Assembly: GCA_934045905.1 (NCBI GenBank)
Contig: OW203762.1
Coordinates: 42,075,702 to 42,139,701, forward strand
DNA: 64,000 nt
Origin: Leuctra nigra
Taxonomy: Eukaryota > Arthropoda > Insecta > Plecoptera > Leuctridae
Direction of reading: 5' to 3'
Positions 32,201 to 44,338 of the stretch are shown here, in pieces. The notes under the pieces were generated by a model. It saw only the letters and a list, made by a program, of their open reading frames with translations, did not search any database and had not been told where the DNA came from. Position 1 is the first letter of the stretch, and every line of letters begins with the position of its first letter. The position numbers were made by a program, and so were the translations under genes.

Positions 32201-33945
32201 AACCATGAGATTGCTGTTAACTTTTGAACGCATCGATGGTTTTCATTGACAGCGTTAAATTCCAACTTGTCTCTGTTCATGGCAATATTATAAAAAATGA
32301 AGACAAATCATTCAACTTCCATTTAGCTGACTCGTAATGAAATGAAAGTGAAAAAACACTTGTAATCTATCACGCATCTAAAAGCTTCGAACTCAGAGCT
32401 TCATGCTGCTTTCCTCTGCATATTCCATCCAGTCGGGTACAGTTTCTTGACTGCAGCGATAGCGATTGTAAAAGCCTGATGCACAATTGATGCAGCAACA
32501 GTTGAATAAAGTAAAACCTCGTAAATTGTTTATTTGTAGTGTAGTATTATGGTAAATTTTATTTTTCATTGACCTAAATAACAATGTATTGTTTTGCATC
32601 GAGATAATTCATTTAATAATTCGAACCCATATTTGACAATGCAACAACTGCCTTATACCATTTGTATCTGACCTCAACTGTAGGAAATTATATAAGCCAG
32701 AACTTATTTTTAGAATAATCACTTCATTAATGATATTTTGTCAAAAGTTTAAGTACAAAACAGAAGAAGAGTCAGTTCATGATTATTTGGAAAGCAACAG
32801 CAGTAATGTATGATGTATGTAACTATTTTGTAAATGACACTCTCATATTCCTCGTAAAGTCGTAAAACGTATCTGGGGCACTTGCGCGGCACTATAGGAC
32901 AAGTACCACATGGCAGACAGAATAAAATATTGTTTCGTGCATTATTTGCAATATTATGCAATGTTATTCAAAAGCGAAATAAAACGACAAAAAAAGGAAA
33001 ATAAATCTGACCGATAGTCATCGGTTGTTATTTGATTATTTGATGCAGGAGATTTGAAACTCAAATGCAGCTCACCGATTGGCTCAATTCGCGCTAAACG
33101 AGTACTCTTCACCAATCAGAATCATCTACCTCGGGGCTGTTCACCCTTCTCGTCTGACTCGCCTGCTAAACCTTTCATCCAGCTCTTCGCTCAGCCACTT
33201 AGGCATTCAATGCAATACAAGAGATTTCGAGACACGGGATTCTCGGCATTACTAATTCGATCGGTAATTGATAAAGCGTGTTTCTAAAACCGACCACGAG
33301 AGGAGCTAAGCCTCAGCTTGCGTCTTCATTCCCGCTTCGAGTTGCGACAACTAGCAGATAAATTGTATGTTAGAGAATCTATTCGCATTTAGGGAGATTC
33401 GCCACTTTGTTTTACAAAGAGACACATCGACATTAAACAATTTCAATCAGGTTTAGACATCTAAATATTGAAATTCTAATATAGTTCCTAGAGTAGGTCC
33501 TCTATGGAAATAATTACGTATCTTAACTTGGCCAAACCATAGAATACAGAAATTGTTGCCAAACTAAAAACTACATTCGAGAGAAACGAATTGGCCGATA
33601 AAGATTTGATTACGCCAGTACTATTTATAGCTCCAAGAGCCGATCCCGATGAAGTCTATGCTTATGCGTAATAAATCGAGTACAGGTGAGCTCTGATTTC
33701 ATTGATAAAACAAGAATTATTATTGTCAAGGAACCTGACCAGCAGCCAATCAGTTTTGTTCAAATACCGATTTTACTTTGGCCAGGAGTACGTTAGGATT
33801 AGAAAAATCTTAGAATAATTAATCATATCCCGAAATAAATTTACTCGTTTAAACTTTTAGGAATTCGCGTCTTGCGGGATCCCTAAACATTTTCAAACGT
33901 GAGTTATACCTAATAGCAAAGATAATTAACTTATAGTTATTAAAT
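29242..33945. other. AT-rich stretch without recognisable genes
   Basis: No supported gene. A GC-richer island at 33055-33350 has CCAAT-type boxes in both orientations (GATTGG near 33078, CCAATCAG near 33112) and may be a promoter or conserved element. Another at 30380-30560 is unexplained. Confidence 0.45.
29866..29907 (+). repeat. Exact 21-bp tandem duplication
   Basis: Two identical head-to-tail copies of a 21-bp unit starting AATTTCTGAATAG, with no difference between them. Probably recent slippage. Confidence 0.95.
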
Positions 33946-34747
33946 CTAGTGGAGCGTTCGCTCCACGCCAGCCAAGTCGTACGGCGCGCACACTCTCATA
34001 TAAAAAGGCTGGAGCAACCCACTTTTACTGTAAGCATCCAAGTGGCATTTTCGGCCTACTGGATCTCAAAATAGGAAAATCTCACATTGTTGAGAAATAT
34101 TTTAATTTCGAGCTATGGCCCACCCTACAACATATACCAAATTTGGGAGCAATAGGTTTCGCCCTTTGCGAGCTAGAGGGCCGTGAAAACCGTGAAATTG
34201 TACGGCTTTCAGATGATAATAATAATAATGATGATTCATCTTCCAATAAATTCCGCGGTCTCCGCCACAGCCTAAACGGCTGGGTCGATTGACCCAAAAT
34301 TTTCACCACGTATCCAGGTTGTCAGCCTGTAGATACCTTGCCCCTTATGAATTTTTTATGCCGCCATTTTGAAACTGGAAGTGACGTCATATCTCAAAAA
34401 CGGCTAAACCGATCGGAACGAAATTTCCGCCAATCGATTCAGACGGTCATCTTTATGAAATAACAATAGTGAAATTAAAGTTTTCTAATTACTGAAACCG
34501 GAAATGACGTCATAGTTTAGCGAAATCTGCCTAAATTCACTTCCCCTGTATATATAAACCTACTACATATTCAGAAGGCTTATAATGAAATATTAGTATT
34601 TATATACATATAAATACTATGTGAATATTGATTTTGTGAATCAAAATCTTTTGAATCTTTTGATTTTTGAATCAAAATCAAAATTGTGAATCAAAATGTG
34701 GATTTTGTGAATATGTGAATATACTATGTATATTGAAACACTATGTG

Positions 34748-34782
34748 TTTCAAAATGGTGGCTTTCAGCCACCATTTTGAAA
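34748..34782. repeat. Perfect 16-bp stem with 3-base loop
   Basis: Arms TTTCAAAATGGTGGCT (34748-34763) and its exact inverse (34767-34782) around TTC. The right arm is part of a YY1-like module. The left arm has no counterpart in copy 1, so the arm was probably created by local inverted duplication. Confidence 0.9.
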
Positions 34783-34980
34783 ACCGGAAGTGATGCCATA
34801 TCTCGAAAACGGCTGGATCTATTGGAACGATGCTTTCGTAATTCTACAATATTTAGCTCCAAACACTATTTTTCTTAGTAACTATAATTCGGAAATGGCG
34901 TATTTTTTTAAAGGAATTAGTCATTGTTGCTCCAATATGTTTTACAAGTTGTGTAAATAAACTAAAAAAATAAGTGATAT

Positions 34981-35374
34981 CCCCATAAAAAACACTCCGT
35001 GTAAAAATACCAGCCAAGTCTCTTCAACTATAAAAGAAAATAGGAGAAATCTTTAAATTCAGCACTGAAAAGTAGTGATATCAAAAAATGAGCCAAGTCA
35101 AAACTTAATTTTAAAAACCAAATGTACTTGGCGCATCGTGTTTAAGGGCATTATAGGTATATTATATTTAGGTACATTTGATTTTTGGCATATAGTACGT
35201 CTATATTATTTATACACGATGCGCCAAGTACATTTGGTTTTTAAAATCAAGTTTTGACTTGGCTCATTTTTTGATATCACTACTTTTCAGTGCTGAATTT
35301 AAAGATTTCTCCTATTTTCTTTTATAGTTGAAGAGACTTGGCTGGTATTTTTACACGGAGTGTTTTTTATGGGG
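34981..35374. repeat. 394-bp palindrome (162-bp arms) of composite copy 2
   Basis: Arms 34981-35142 and 35213-35374 pair almost completely around a 70-base loop. The loop is the inverse of the loop in copy 1, showing the palindrome moved with the whole element rather than forming twice. Confidence 0.9.
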
Positions 35375-37610
35375 ATTATTACAACAATACCACTTTCAAA
35401 TAATGTTATGCCTTCATTGTGGAAGTTTCTTGTTCATCATTAGACTTTAAGCTTTAACTGGACAATACATTGTATAGGTCATAAAACCTATTGTAATAAA
35501 AATTTTATGTTTTTTTCATATACGTTGGACGGAAATTTATGCAAAGTGAATTTTATCTAAGCAAGAAAGTAGGTTGGCCGTCGCTGCTGGGGCACTATTG
35601 ATTACCCTTTGTTTCTTTGTACCTACCATTTCCATATCGTTTTCAAAATACCTGCTAGAAGTTTTTTTTTAATTAGGTAAATTGTATTATATTTCAATAT
35701 GAGTTAATTTGGATTAACTGTAATGCATTTTCATTTATTTCCGAATTGTTGGTCAGAAAGGTTACAATAAAATGTAATGTTTCGTGCTACCTTCTCTATA
35801 ACGCTTTGTTTAAATGAAAAGTGGAATAATTGTTTTTCATCTATTGTTCTTTCCTGTTGAAGAAAATATATTAAACATATCTTTATGTGTGTGTCCCTCC
35901 AGGTTTCAATATGAATCCATACTACATAATTATTTACGTGTTTTGATTCTAATTTGATGAAAAATATGTTTTTAGATTCTATCGTGAAAGATTCTATCTA
36001 TAACTTCCTTTTTATGTAATCAAAAAATGCTTGATGTTTTGTTGATCGATGTAAAGTTAAAAGAAAATTGTCTGGAATCCTTAGGGATGTTGGGAGCATG
36101 ACAAACTTTCCAGAGCTTTGAATCTCCATGGGAATTGCGGAGATCACGACAAGATAACATGGAAATTGAAGTCAATCCCCAGCAGATTAGTAGTCATGCT
36201 TTCTCCACCTACAACTCAGCAAGTTCCATTAAAAGAAACACAAAGCAAACATAATGTGAAGATAAATTTAGCTTTTCGATATAATTTAAGTGCTTTAGTA
36301 AATGACATTGATATCCGATATGAGAAGCTAACTTGTGGCTGATAATATATCCTGAATTGCAACAACAATTACTTTGCTCTGAACTATGAAATACAATAGC
36401 TCTTATGTTGCAAATTGAACATCGTTCCATGTGTAAAAGTGGTCACAGCTCCCCATTATCAGCCGATCAAACCATTAACAATTACTCTTATGCTTTGGCA
36501 ACAATCAAAGGGAGTTAAATTATCAAACGGTCAGCTCTAAATAGCATATAATCAGTTGTTGAACATCAAACTCGGCTCCAATGTAACATAAGAGACTGTT
36601 CAGTTTTTATTTAAAATTACACTGTGCGCGACAACCTCTGGAATATTTATAAAATGAAGTTCACAAACATGCGAACTATTTCATTTGGAAGCTTGAATAT
36701 CTTTGTGGAATGGAAGAATCGACGATTGCATGTTAACAATGTGTAAATATTGCAGTAGTCACATCAATATCACCTTCGTTAGGTATGTCGTGTCCAAGTT
36801 TAGATTCTAAAAATATATATCATAAAATATATTACTGTATAAATGACTCTGTGTCATATTGCGAATAATTGCAAACGCAGTTCTAAGAACTGAGTCCCTA
36901 ATCTAGCAGCTATTTGAATGATTTGGGACGAAATAATTATAGCCATCTTATCTTACGTAATGAAATGATTTCGAACTGAAATTAATAAAATACTTTATTC
37001 AACATGGTCCCTAATGACTTAAATTATATTACAGTTTTTCTTTTCATGTTCTCAAAACAGTTTAAATTCTTAAATATTGAAAATTAAATGTAATTAACAT
37101 TCACCGACATCGAAGCTCTTACCCCCCCCCCCCCCCATTCACACCCAACCATTCAACAACTGTCTCAATAACAGATAGTATTATTCTATGCAAACTCCCA
37201 TTGTCCAATCACTTGAAATGGTCTGGAGCACATGACTATGGGGATCGATTGTTGTGTGTGTAAGCATGCGGCGCGATGGAATTACTCCGTGGTATCACAA
37301 TATTGTGCCACTGCTCCAAAGTGTGCGCCACCACCCATTCTCGCCACGTGATGGAGCTTAGCAGATCATGTAACGGTCTCGGTTATCTCATCAATGGGGT
37401 TTGGTTTCACGGGGATAATGACTATTGACTCGTTCAGAGGACGTTGCCAAAATAGCGGATGATAAGAATTAATAATGCAATTGTCTCGATTGAATCCGAT
37501 CCAATGATGTTGGATTAGTTTTCTGATACGATTGTTCGAAATTATAATGATGAACTTGACATTTGAATGTTCTTGACAGTGATTTTTTTTTCTTTTTCTG
37601 CATTTGTGTT
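35375..37610. other. AT-rich stretch with a C15 run and one GC-richer island
   Basis: C15 at 37122-37136. 37240-37460 is GC-richer and lacks stops for short distances but has no recognisable domain. It may be conserved non-coding DNA. Confidence 0.45.
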
Positions 37611-38145
37611 ATTTTTATTTTATTTTATTTATTCAAAACATCTTGCAATAAAAATTGTACATTTTATGTGGCAAGGAAAACAATCACAAACCATAAACTT
37701 CAAATTCACAAAAACGTTATAATAATACTAAGAGAACAAAATTACAAGGGAACAAAATTAAATACAAACTATAAAACATCAACATCCATCCCTTATCAAT
37801 TCCTTAAACCTCTTCACAGTGCAATCTTCCAAAACCAGCTCCAACAACACATTCTTATCCAAACCATTCCAATCTCGGACCGTTCTGTGAAGAAAGGAAT
37901 ACCTCCCTATATCTGTTTTTGAAAAACATTCCTTTAACATGCCAGTATGTGTCCTCCGTCCCTCTCTCTCAATATCCACCAACCAATCTCGCAATTCATT
38001 CCATCCACCAATGCCTTGTCAAATTCTGAACATATTACCTAACCTGGTCAATTTTCTCCTATCTTCCAAACTTTCCCATTCCAAAGATTCCAACAAAGCT
38101 GTAGGGCTAATTCTTTCCTTTACAACAATTCCATGATGAGATACC
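37611..38145 (-). mobile_element. 5'-truncated LINE remnant (C-terminal part of ORF2)
   Basis: On the minus strand a frame interrupted once (TGA at 38019-38021) gives ALLESLEWESLEDRRK, then RYSFLHRTVRDWNGL and a stop at 37779. The LxWxSLxxRR block followed by a YSFxxRTxRDWN block is the hallmark of the region after the reverse transcriptase in CR1/L2-type LINEs. A 3' UTR of about 150 bases and an ATTTT-type tail (37611-37635 on the plus strand) follow. No reverse-transcriptase core remains. It is a dead 5'-truncated copy, not closely similar to the intact LINE at 1030-6450. Confidence 0.7.
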
Positions 38146-38337
38146 TACTATTGCTTTACCTTTCTCGTATATTCAGAAGAATTGGATTGTGAATTGAATT
38201 ATCTGAATAATCTACATTTATCTGTGCGTTGTTATCTGTAGATATATGGAAAGTTTTACTTTTCTTTTAATTTGTACTTCCGCGTTTACATGTTAAATAT
38301 TGTTTTAATATCCTCTATTTAGAAACAAATATTTAAT

Positions 38338-38938
38338 TACTAGGATAACATTGTAACGCGTTGATGAGCGAGCACCGATACGTCCAACATCTCCAACCGA
38401 ACACAATCAATCCTATCAAAGATAACTACTTTAATATTTCTGACTTCCAATGCAACTTGCCAACTTCACTCTGGAATAAGTGAATATTAATTAGATACTT
38501 TTCTATACATTTCTTGTGACAGCAATGTCAAAACTCTTAAAACGGCAACAAGTATGTAAGTATTTGACCGATTGAGCTGAAAATGTGTAAAATAAGGGAT
38601 AATGTTGGTCTTGATCACCATGCAAAATTTGAACTAAATCGGAAATTTTTTTTTCGACCAATCGAAAGAAATTTGTTAAATTTTGCTGAAACTTTATAAA
38701 ATTTGATAAAATGTTGGTCTTGATTACATTGCAAAAATTCAAACTTATCTGATCAACCAATCAGAAGTTAATAATTTTAAAATTTGAACCAGTCAGAGGA
38801 TGTTGTTCAAATTTTAACCTACACACCACATAGGTGGTCTTTACACGTATGCAAAATTTCAGTTCAATCGGAGAAACGGCAAAAAGAACAGACATCCGTG
38901 CCAAAAGCTTCGAAAGGAGTCGCTCGCTCAATAACGCA
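38338..38938 (+). mobile_element. 0.6-kb repeat element, copy B
   Basis: Begins TACTAGGATAAC and GCGTTGATGAGCGAGCACC; ends GGAGTCGCTCGCTCAATAACGC. The last 16 bases are an inverse of the left GCGTTGATGAGCGAGC with two changes, giving terminal inverted repeats. Internal units with TTGGTCTTGAT...TGCAAAATTT are repeated. Homologous to 17398-17985 throughout. Confidence 0.65.
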
Positions 38939-41900
38939 TAATCAGAATCACGACAGACCCCCTGTCTGGATCGAATCCATCAGTCTAATTTCCGCATTCT
39001 TAATTAGTACTTTGGGATACCCGAAAGATCTAAGTTCAGTTCCCAGTCGGAATGTGCGCTTTTAATTTAATGCTTGTACTCAACTAAGGTAATTCGCAAG
39101 GGAGTAAAACCCACTAAAATAATTCTCAAAGTTTAACTATTTATTCACTGTATAATCAGTTGAGATTACTAAATTTAAGTGGTAATCTGAATAAACTGAA
39201 TTTCATTCCGTAATTAAATTCCCTATATTGTTATTTACTTGCGCGATTGACTATAGGAAAGCGTTCTCCTGATTTCACGAATTTATAAATCAATTATTTG
39301 AATCTGATTAATTAAATATTTATTGAATATCGAGTGACGGACGGTGAATTTTCAGTGAATCTCTAACCTACTTTATCAGTCGTGAATATTCATGATATTC
39401 CGTGCAGGCAACGCCATTAAGGGATAGAAATTAACATGTTAACACAGTGGGGTGAATCTCATATCGTATCGTCATTGTATACTACCAGGCCAGCGGAGGA
39501 TTGCACTGATTACTAGTTAATATTGACTTGAAAATTACACGACAATGGGTGACGATTCATTTTTAAGCTCAGGAAATAAGTGTCGATGTTAAAGTACCTG
39601 TTAGATTTCGATCAAACATATGTTTAGTAAAATGATACATTTTTATCTCAATTAATACTACATCACACCAGCATTGTAGTAATGATAATGTATTAATTAA
39701 TAAAAAATAATAATGGAAAAGTGATACGAATCTTTTACATAAAAGTATAAAGTGGAAAAGTAAATTGTATTTATGGAATTTAAAAGTTACTTCAGAAATA
39801 TTATTCATGCGTTTTTATATAGGTAAATCCCAAGGTGGATTAAGGTGGATCAAGGTGGATCCCTCAAATTGTCCTACTTTTGTAACGACAGAATCTCTTT
39901 CTTTTTCTGCTAAAACTTTAAATTGGTCCATAGACTTCTTTGATGTTGTCTAGACACAAAGTTGTGCTTGAAAATGTTTATCCCACCCATAGCTAGACGC
40001 TCTCTTTTAATAGCAAACATACATTAAAACAGCATTTCAACATTTTCACAGATCGAGAAATCTACGGCGAAATGGAGTGTTAAACTATTACATGAAATGT
40101 GACAGATTGCCTAGGGAGTGATTTCGTGTAACAAAATGATATGATAAAGTTTCTTAATTGCCTTCTCTCTGGCCGTGAATCATTGTTCTAACACTCTCTG
40201 TGTGGAAACTGACGCCTGGATGGGACAGGGACTGGATGGGGTAATTAACGAGCTAGAAGCCTGTGTCAATACGCTGACACTGCTCTACCCGGCACGACGG
40301 CACATGGTGACAGCGGGGGGATGGACAATCATAACACGAAATCAAAACGTGCAGGACAAGCAGTTCGATGAGGGGTTACAAGGTCATGGTTTACTCGTGT
40401 TTTGCGGTAATTAATCGAAATATGTAACGAAATTGAAGCTAGTTTCTGTGTAGGTATCTATTAGAAGTGTAACATATTATGTATTTGGGGATGAGGATGC
40501 AAACCACTCAGTGAGCTAAGAAAGTAGATTTTGGAGCTTCAGTTTAGAATCCTCTCCCTGGAATCATTTTAGACACATGGTCCCACTGCGTCAGACATTT
40601 TTTATGTTGGATATCATTGATTTCACTGCAACGCAGAAAGATTTTAAATTGATACATTAGCATAATAACACTTTTTTAACATATCTTAGTTTTGTAAGTA
40701 AAAAATTAAATCATAATACACTCACAAGGACGTTAGGTACGAATATTTAACAAGTTCAATATTTTGCATTTTTGAATGAAATATGACTTTTTACTATGGT
40801 AATCTGGTCTATAAAGTAGATTATAATGTAATGTAATACATTTTACAGTTTGTGCACATGGTCATGCACTTAAGGTCTGCTGCATAGAATAATTGTTTTC
40901 AAGAAAGCGTTTATGTTGGTGGAGGTGCCGTGAATGTCAATAAACCAAACTATTTCTCTTCATTCCACTCCTCACATTTCGTTCACATTTATATATAAAA
41001 GTTGAGGTACTTTATACCTCAGGAGGAAATGTAATAAACACCAATAAGATTCAATTTGTAATCCTACCCCTATGGCGGGAGTGGTAGGTCAGAAGGCTCA
41101 ACTATTTATACCCTCTGGAAACGACACCGATGGCTACTCCAGTCGGCTGTGGCGAAAGAGAATCGCGAAGGCGGTGAAGCTGCCGTTGAAAAACTACTCC
41201 CTGACGTAACACGGCCAGAGTCTTTGCGAAAGCTTTACCGCATACAGTGAAATAACTTATGAGAAACGTGCAACAGACAGGATAGCCCTGTTGCTCTTCC
41301 CAACAGCAAAAACTCATTCTAGAGAAGCGAGCGATGTTAGTTTAATTTTTTTGATAGTCAGATGTTTTGTAATACTGGTGTTGTTTGCATGTGCTGCTCT
41401 CTAGTAGATACAAAATCGATGAAAGCTTAAATTTTAGAATATGGTATTTGAAATCCGTTATTGAAGAAATTATTTATATTAGTCTAAATTAAAAAATATT
41501 ATTAATATTAATATTGTTTTTTATTTTATATTCTATACTATATTGAACAGGTTTATAGAAAAAATAATCCAATACTTTCTGCTATAAAAACATATTCCAC
41601 GACTGTCTATTTCAACTACCTAGCAAAAACTAAATCTAGGATTTGATATGGCGGACATAATTAATCTCACCAATATGAGGGAAGAAGCCAGCTCAATATC
41701 GTAGTTTTGTCGCTACCTTATTGTAAGACGATGAAAGGGATAAGAAACCATTGATATATTCTAGATGGTTTCCGGAACTAGATGCTGCCGTCCGGTATCG
41801 ACGTACGTATTGTACGTTTCTGCGCTATCACATTTTATTGAAACATATTTTAAGAGGTGCACATGAATGAAACAGTATCACCGACGAAACGTTTCTACTC

Positions 41901-43723
41901 GCTCCATCGGCTTCGAAATGACAGCATCCACGCGTGAAGAAGTGACGATAGGAACACTTCCTGCATTCTCACCAAAGTTATCACGTCATATCTACAAACT
42001 CAACTTATAAGGGTCATTTGTCCACCCGCGTGTACTACTAAATGCCATTCCAACAATGATCACCTTCAAATTTTGTTTATCTCATGTATTAACCAAATTT
42101 AATAATGTTTCTATACTAAAGAAAAAATCTCAAAAAGATTTTAATACATCTTCATACTAATTTTCCACCTCACATGAGATCATATTATATGCACTTACTT
42201 GGTGGAAGTTTAGATCTACACAATTATTTTCAAGGTTTTGTGAACAATGCCTTAATAACGATAATTCCATTTGTCATATTAAATTGGCTTAGCATGAAAT
42301 AGATTGTATCCTACTAGATCCAGAAGAGAAAAAAACACTTTTGCAACGTCCTCTTATGAGCTTGATGTCCTTTATCCCTTCTAACGAGATAACATAACGT
42401 TAGGTTAGATAAATGGTATAAATGCTGCATCTCCAATTTCGCCAGTTAGTTTGATAATTGTTTCACCTGCATCTAGTCCCTGGAGGATAATTAATATTCA
42501 TATTTGTGCCAATGAGTTCGCTTCACCTGAGTGGGTCACCAAGTTGGGGCAGCAAATGATGGATTGTTTTCATTTGTCCCCAACTAGAACTTCCATAATG
42601 AACGAAATAAAGTTGGGGTTCTCGTTTATGAACCATTTCATAGTTGCCGTCATAAAATGAATAATTCGACGAATTTCAGTTGCCTAACTAAATTATAACC
42701 AAGTCTTCTACTCGAGAATTTATTGCACATTTCGCAATTCGCAAAGATAAACAACCTTATATTTTTATTATAAATGCTGAGGTTATGATTCTTATGAAGT
42801 GTTTGCTCTCATCACAAACTGGAATTTCTCTAGATCTTGTGTACTCTTGTGTTATCACTTTCTCAGTATCATTATTATTCTGCAAACTTCTGTAGGCAAA
42901 ATACAGTTTCAAACATTGAACGAGAAATCACTAAACTTAAAATCAGATATTTTAATTGAGCCATTATACGTCGTTTGAAATAAAATTAAGTACGTAAAGA
43001 CGTATATAAACCCATTTTGTCGCTTAACTTTATATCGTGAATATGATGTATTAATAAATTCTTATGGGCTAGCTTCTTGTAGCCCAGGGCAGCAATGAAT
43101 GGGCTTCACCCTCCAAAACCATCTTACTTTCCTCCCCGCGATTTCATTTAGAAGCTGTGAAATCGAATTCGAGCCAAAGAGACAGTCCTTAGAGTCGTTA
43201 CTTTTGGTTAACGTTCAATTCCAAACACACTTTCCACAACTTGCACAGTGCATGGTTTATTTCTCCCTAGAGCTGCGGCGTAGTTTGTCATTCGTTGCTC
43301 TTTATTTATTCTTCTTCTTTTCTGCATTATTTCCTATTTCTCACTTTGTATTGTATTCGTTTTTGTATTTAAGTTTATGCACTACAATTGAGACCATTTT
43401 GATTGATATCTGGGAGCTGATAGTAATTCGCAATGGTATGGGATCATTTAAGCAAAATCTAGTCCATGAATTACCATTTACTCAAGTATGTAGAATAAAC
43501 ATGAGAATGCAATTTCAAATGTAAGCACTACTGTTAAGTGTTAATCGTATTTAAACTTCTCTGTATAAAAGAAACAAATAATACATTAGATTCGTTCCAC
43601 CTTCTTCTGTAAGACTTAAATGTAACCTCAATTTTCTCCAACTCGAAGTGCAATGCATTCCTTTGTTTTATTTTCTTTGAAAACAAGCAGGCTGTTCTGA
43701 CCTTGGCTTCGTATGTTCAACGA
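38939..43723. other. AT-rich stretch without recognisable genes
   Basis: A GC-richer open frame at 40175-40414 has no recognised domain. At 40918-40932 lies GGTGGAGGTGCCGTG, an isolated piece of the minisatellite unit. On the minus strand TATAAATAG (41110-41102) lies 28 bases ahead of an initiator-like CCACTCC (41084-41078), a possible core promoter. Confidence 0.4.
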
Positions 43724-43785
43724 TCATACTTCATTGAAACTTTGTTATCCTTCGTCATACTTCATTGAAACTTTGTTATCCTTCG
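43724..43785 (+). repeat. Exact 31-bp tandem duplication
   Basis: Two identical head-to-tail copies (43724-43754 and 43755-43785) starting TCATACTTCATTG, followed by the first bases of a third. Recent slippage or duplication. Confidence 0.95.
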
Positions 43786-44130
43786 TCATAATTCACGTGA
43801 GAAATTGTCACGCAATTAGTGAATTAATGTTTGGATTATGATGTCAAGTCTAAGGTATAAAAATTAACACCTTATTTTATTAGCATCTATTTACATAGAC
43901 TTATAGTTCAGGATATACATTTTATGCTGAATATGAAAATTTGAGAGAAGTTTAAAACCGGGAAAGACCGGAGCGCTTTTCTTTTCATTCAGAATAATAT
44001 TTTTGTTCTAAAAATGTTCACTTCATGCTACATATTTTGTAGATTGCATGATACCTGAAAGGCTGAAACCCGTTTTCAGATGCATCTAACTTTGTTATGC
44101 TGATTCGACGGAATAAGAATTAGACGAATT

Positions 44131-44338
44131 GCGTACATTGATTGGTGTCTTGCTTTGAAGTCTAAATCATTTCATCTTTACACTTCTTGCGTTGAGAAAG
44201 AAGAGAATAGAACACGTATAAGAGAGAAGTACGTGCATTGATAGATGTCCTGTTTTGTAAATTAAATCATTTCAACTTTACATCTCCTGCATTGAGAATG
44301 GATAACAAGAGAAGAAGTAGGTACGTGCAGTGAGTGAG
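44131..44338 (+). repeat. Degenerate tandem repeat, about 2.1 units of 92-100 bp
   Basis: GCGTACATTGAT (44131), ACGTGCATTGAT (44231) and ACGTGCAGTGAG (44323) mark three unit starts. AAATCATTTCA and TTTACA(C/T) blocks recur at matching places. Old duplication, no coding frame. Confidence 0.65.

Larger units (their letters stand above)
33946..35374 (-). mobile_element. Composite palindrome-ended element, copy 2 (inverted)
   Basis: This is the inverted counterpart of 8177-9479. It starts with CTAG and the hairpin GTGGAGCG-tt-CGCTCCAC, then CCAGCCAAGTC and the conserved body, and finishes with the palindrome at 34981-35374. It carries extra sequence against copy 1: an AAT-rich microsatellite near 34216-34235 and a hairpin-rich insert near 34610-34760. 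The three ETS/CRE/YY1-like modules are kept (34361-34389, 34499-34512, 34767-34802), the first with CTGGAAGT in place of CCGGAAGT. Confidence 0.75.

Noticed and set aside
42395..42415. Insect telomere-type TTAGG repeat
   Set aside because: Only about two units near an AT-rich stretch; not an array.
43099..43524. 141-residue plus-strand open frame
   Set aside because: Longest unexplained frame, but rich in Phe/Leu/Ser from T-rich DNA with no domain. One frame of this length is expected by chance in 64 kb on six frames.
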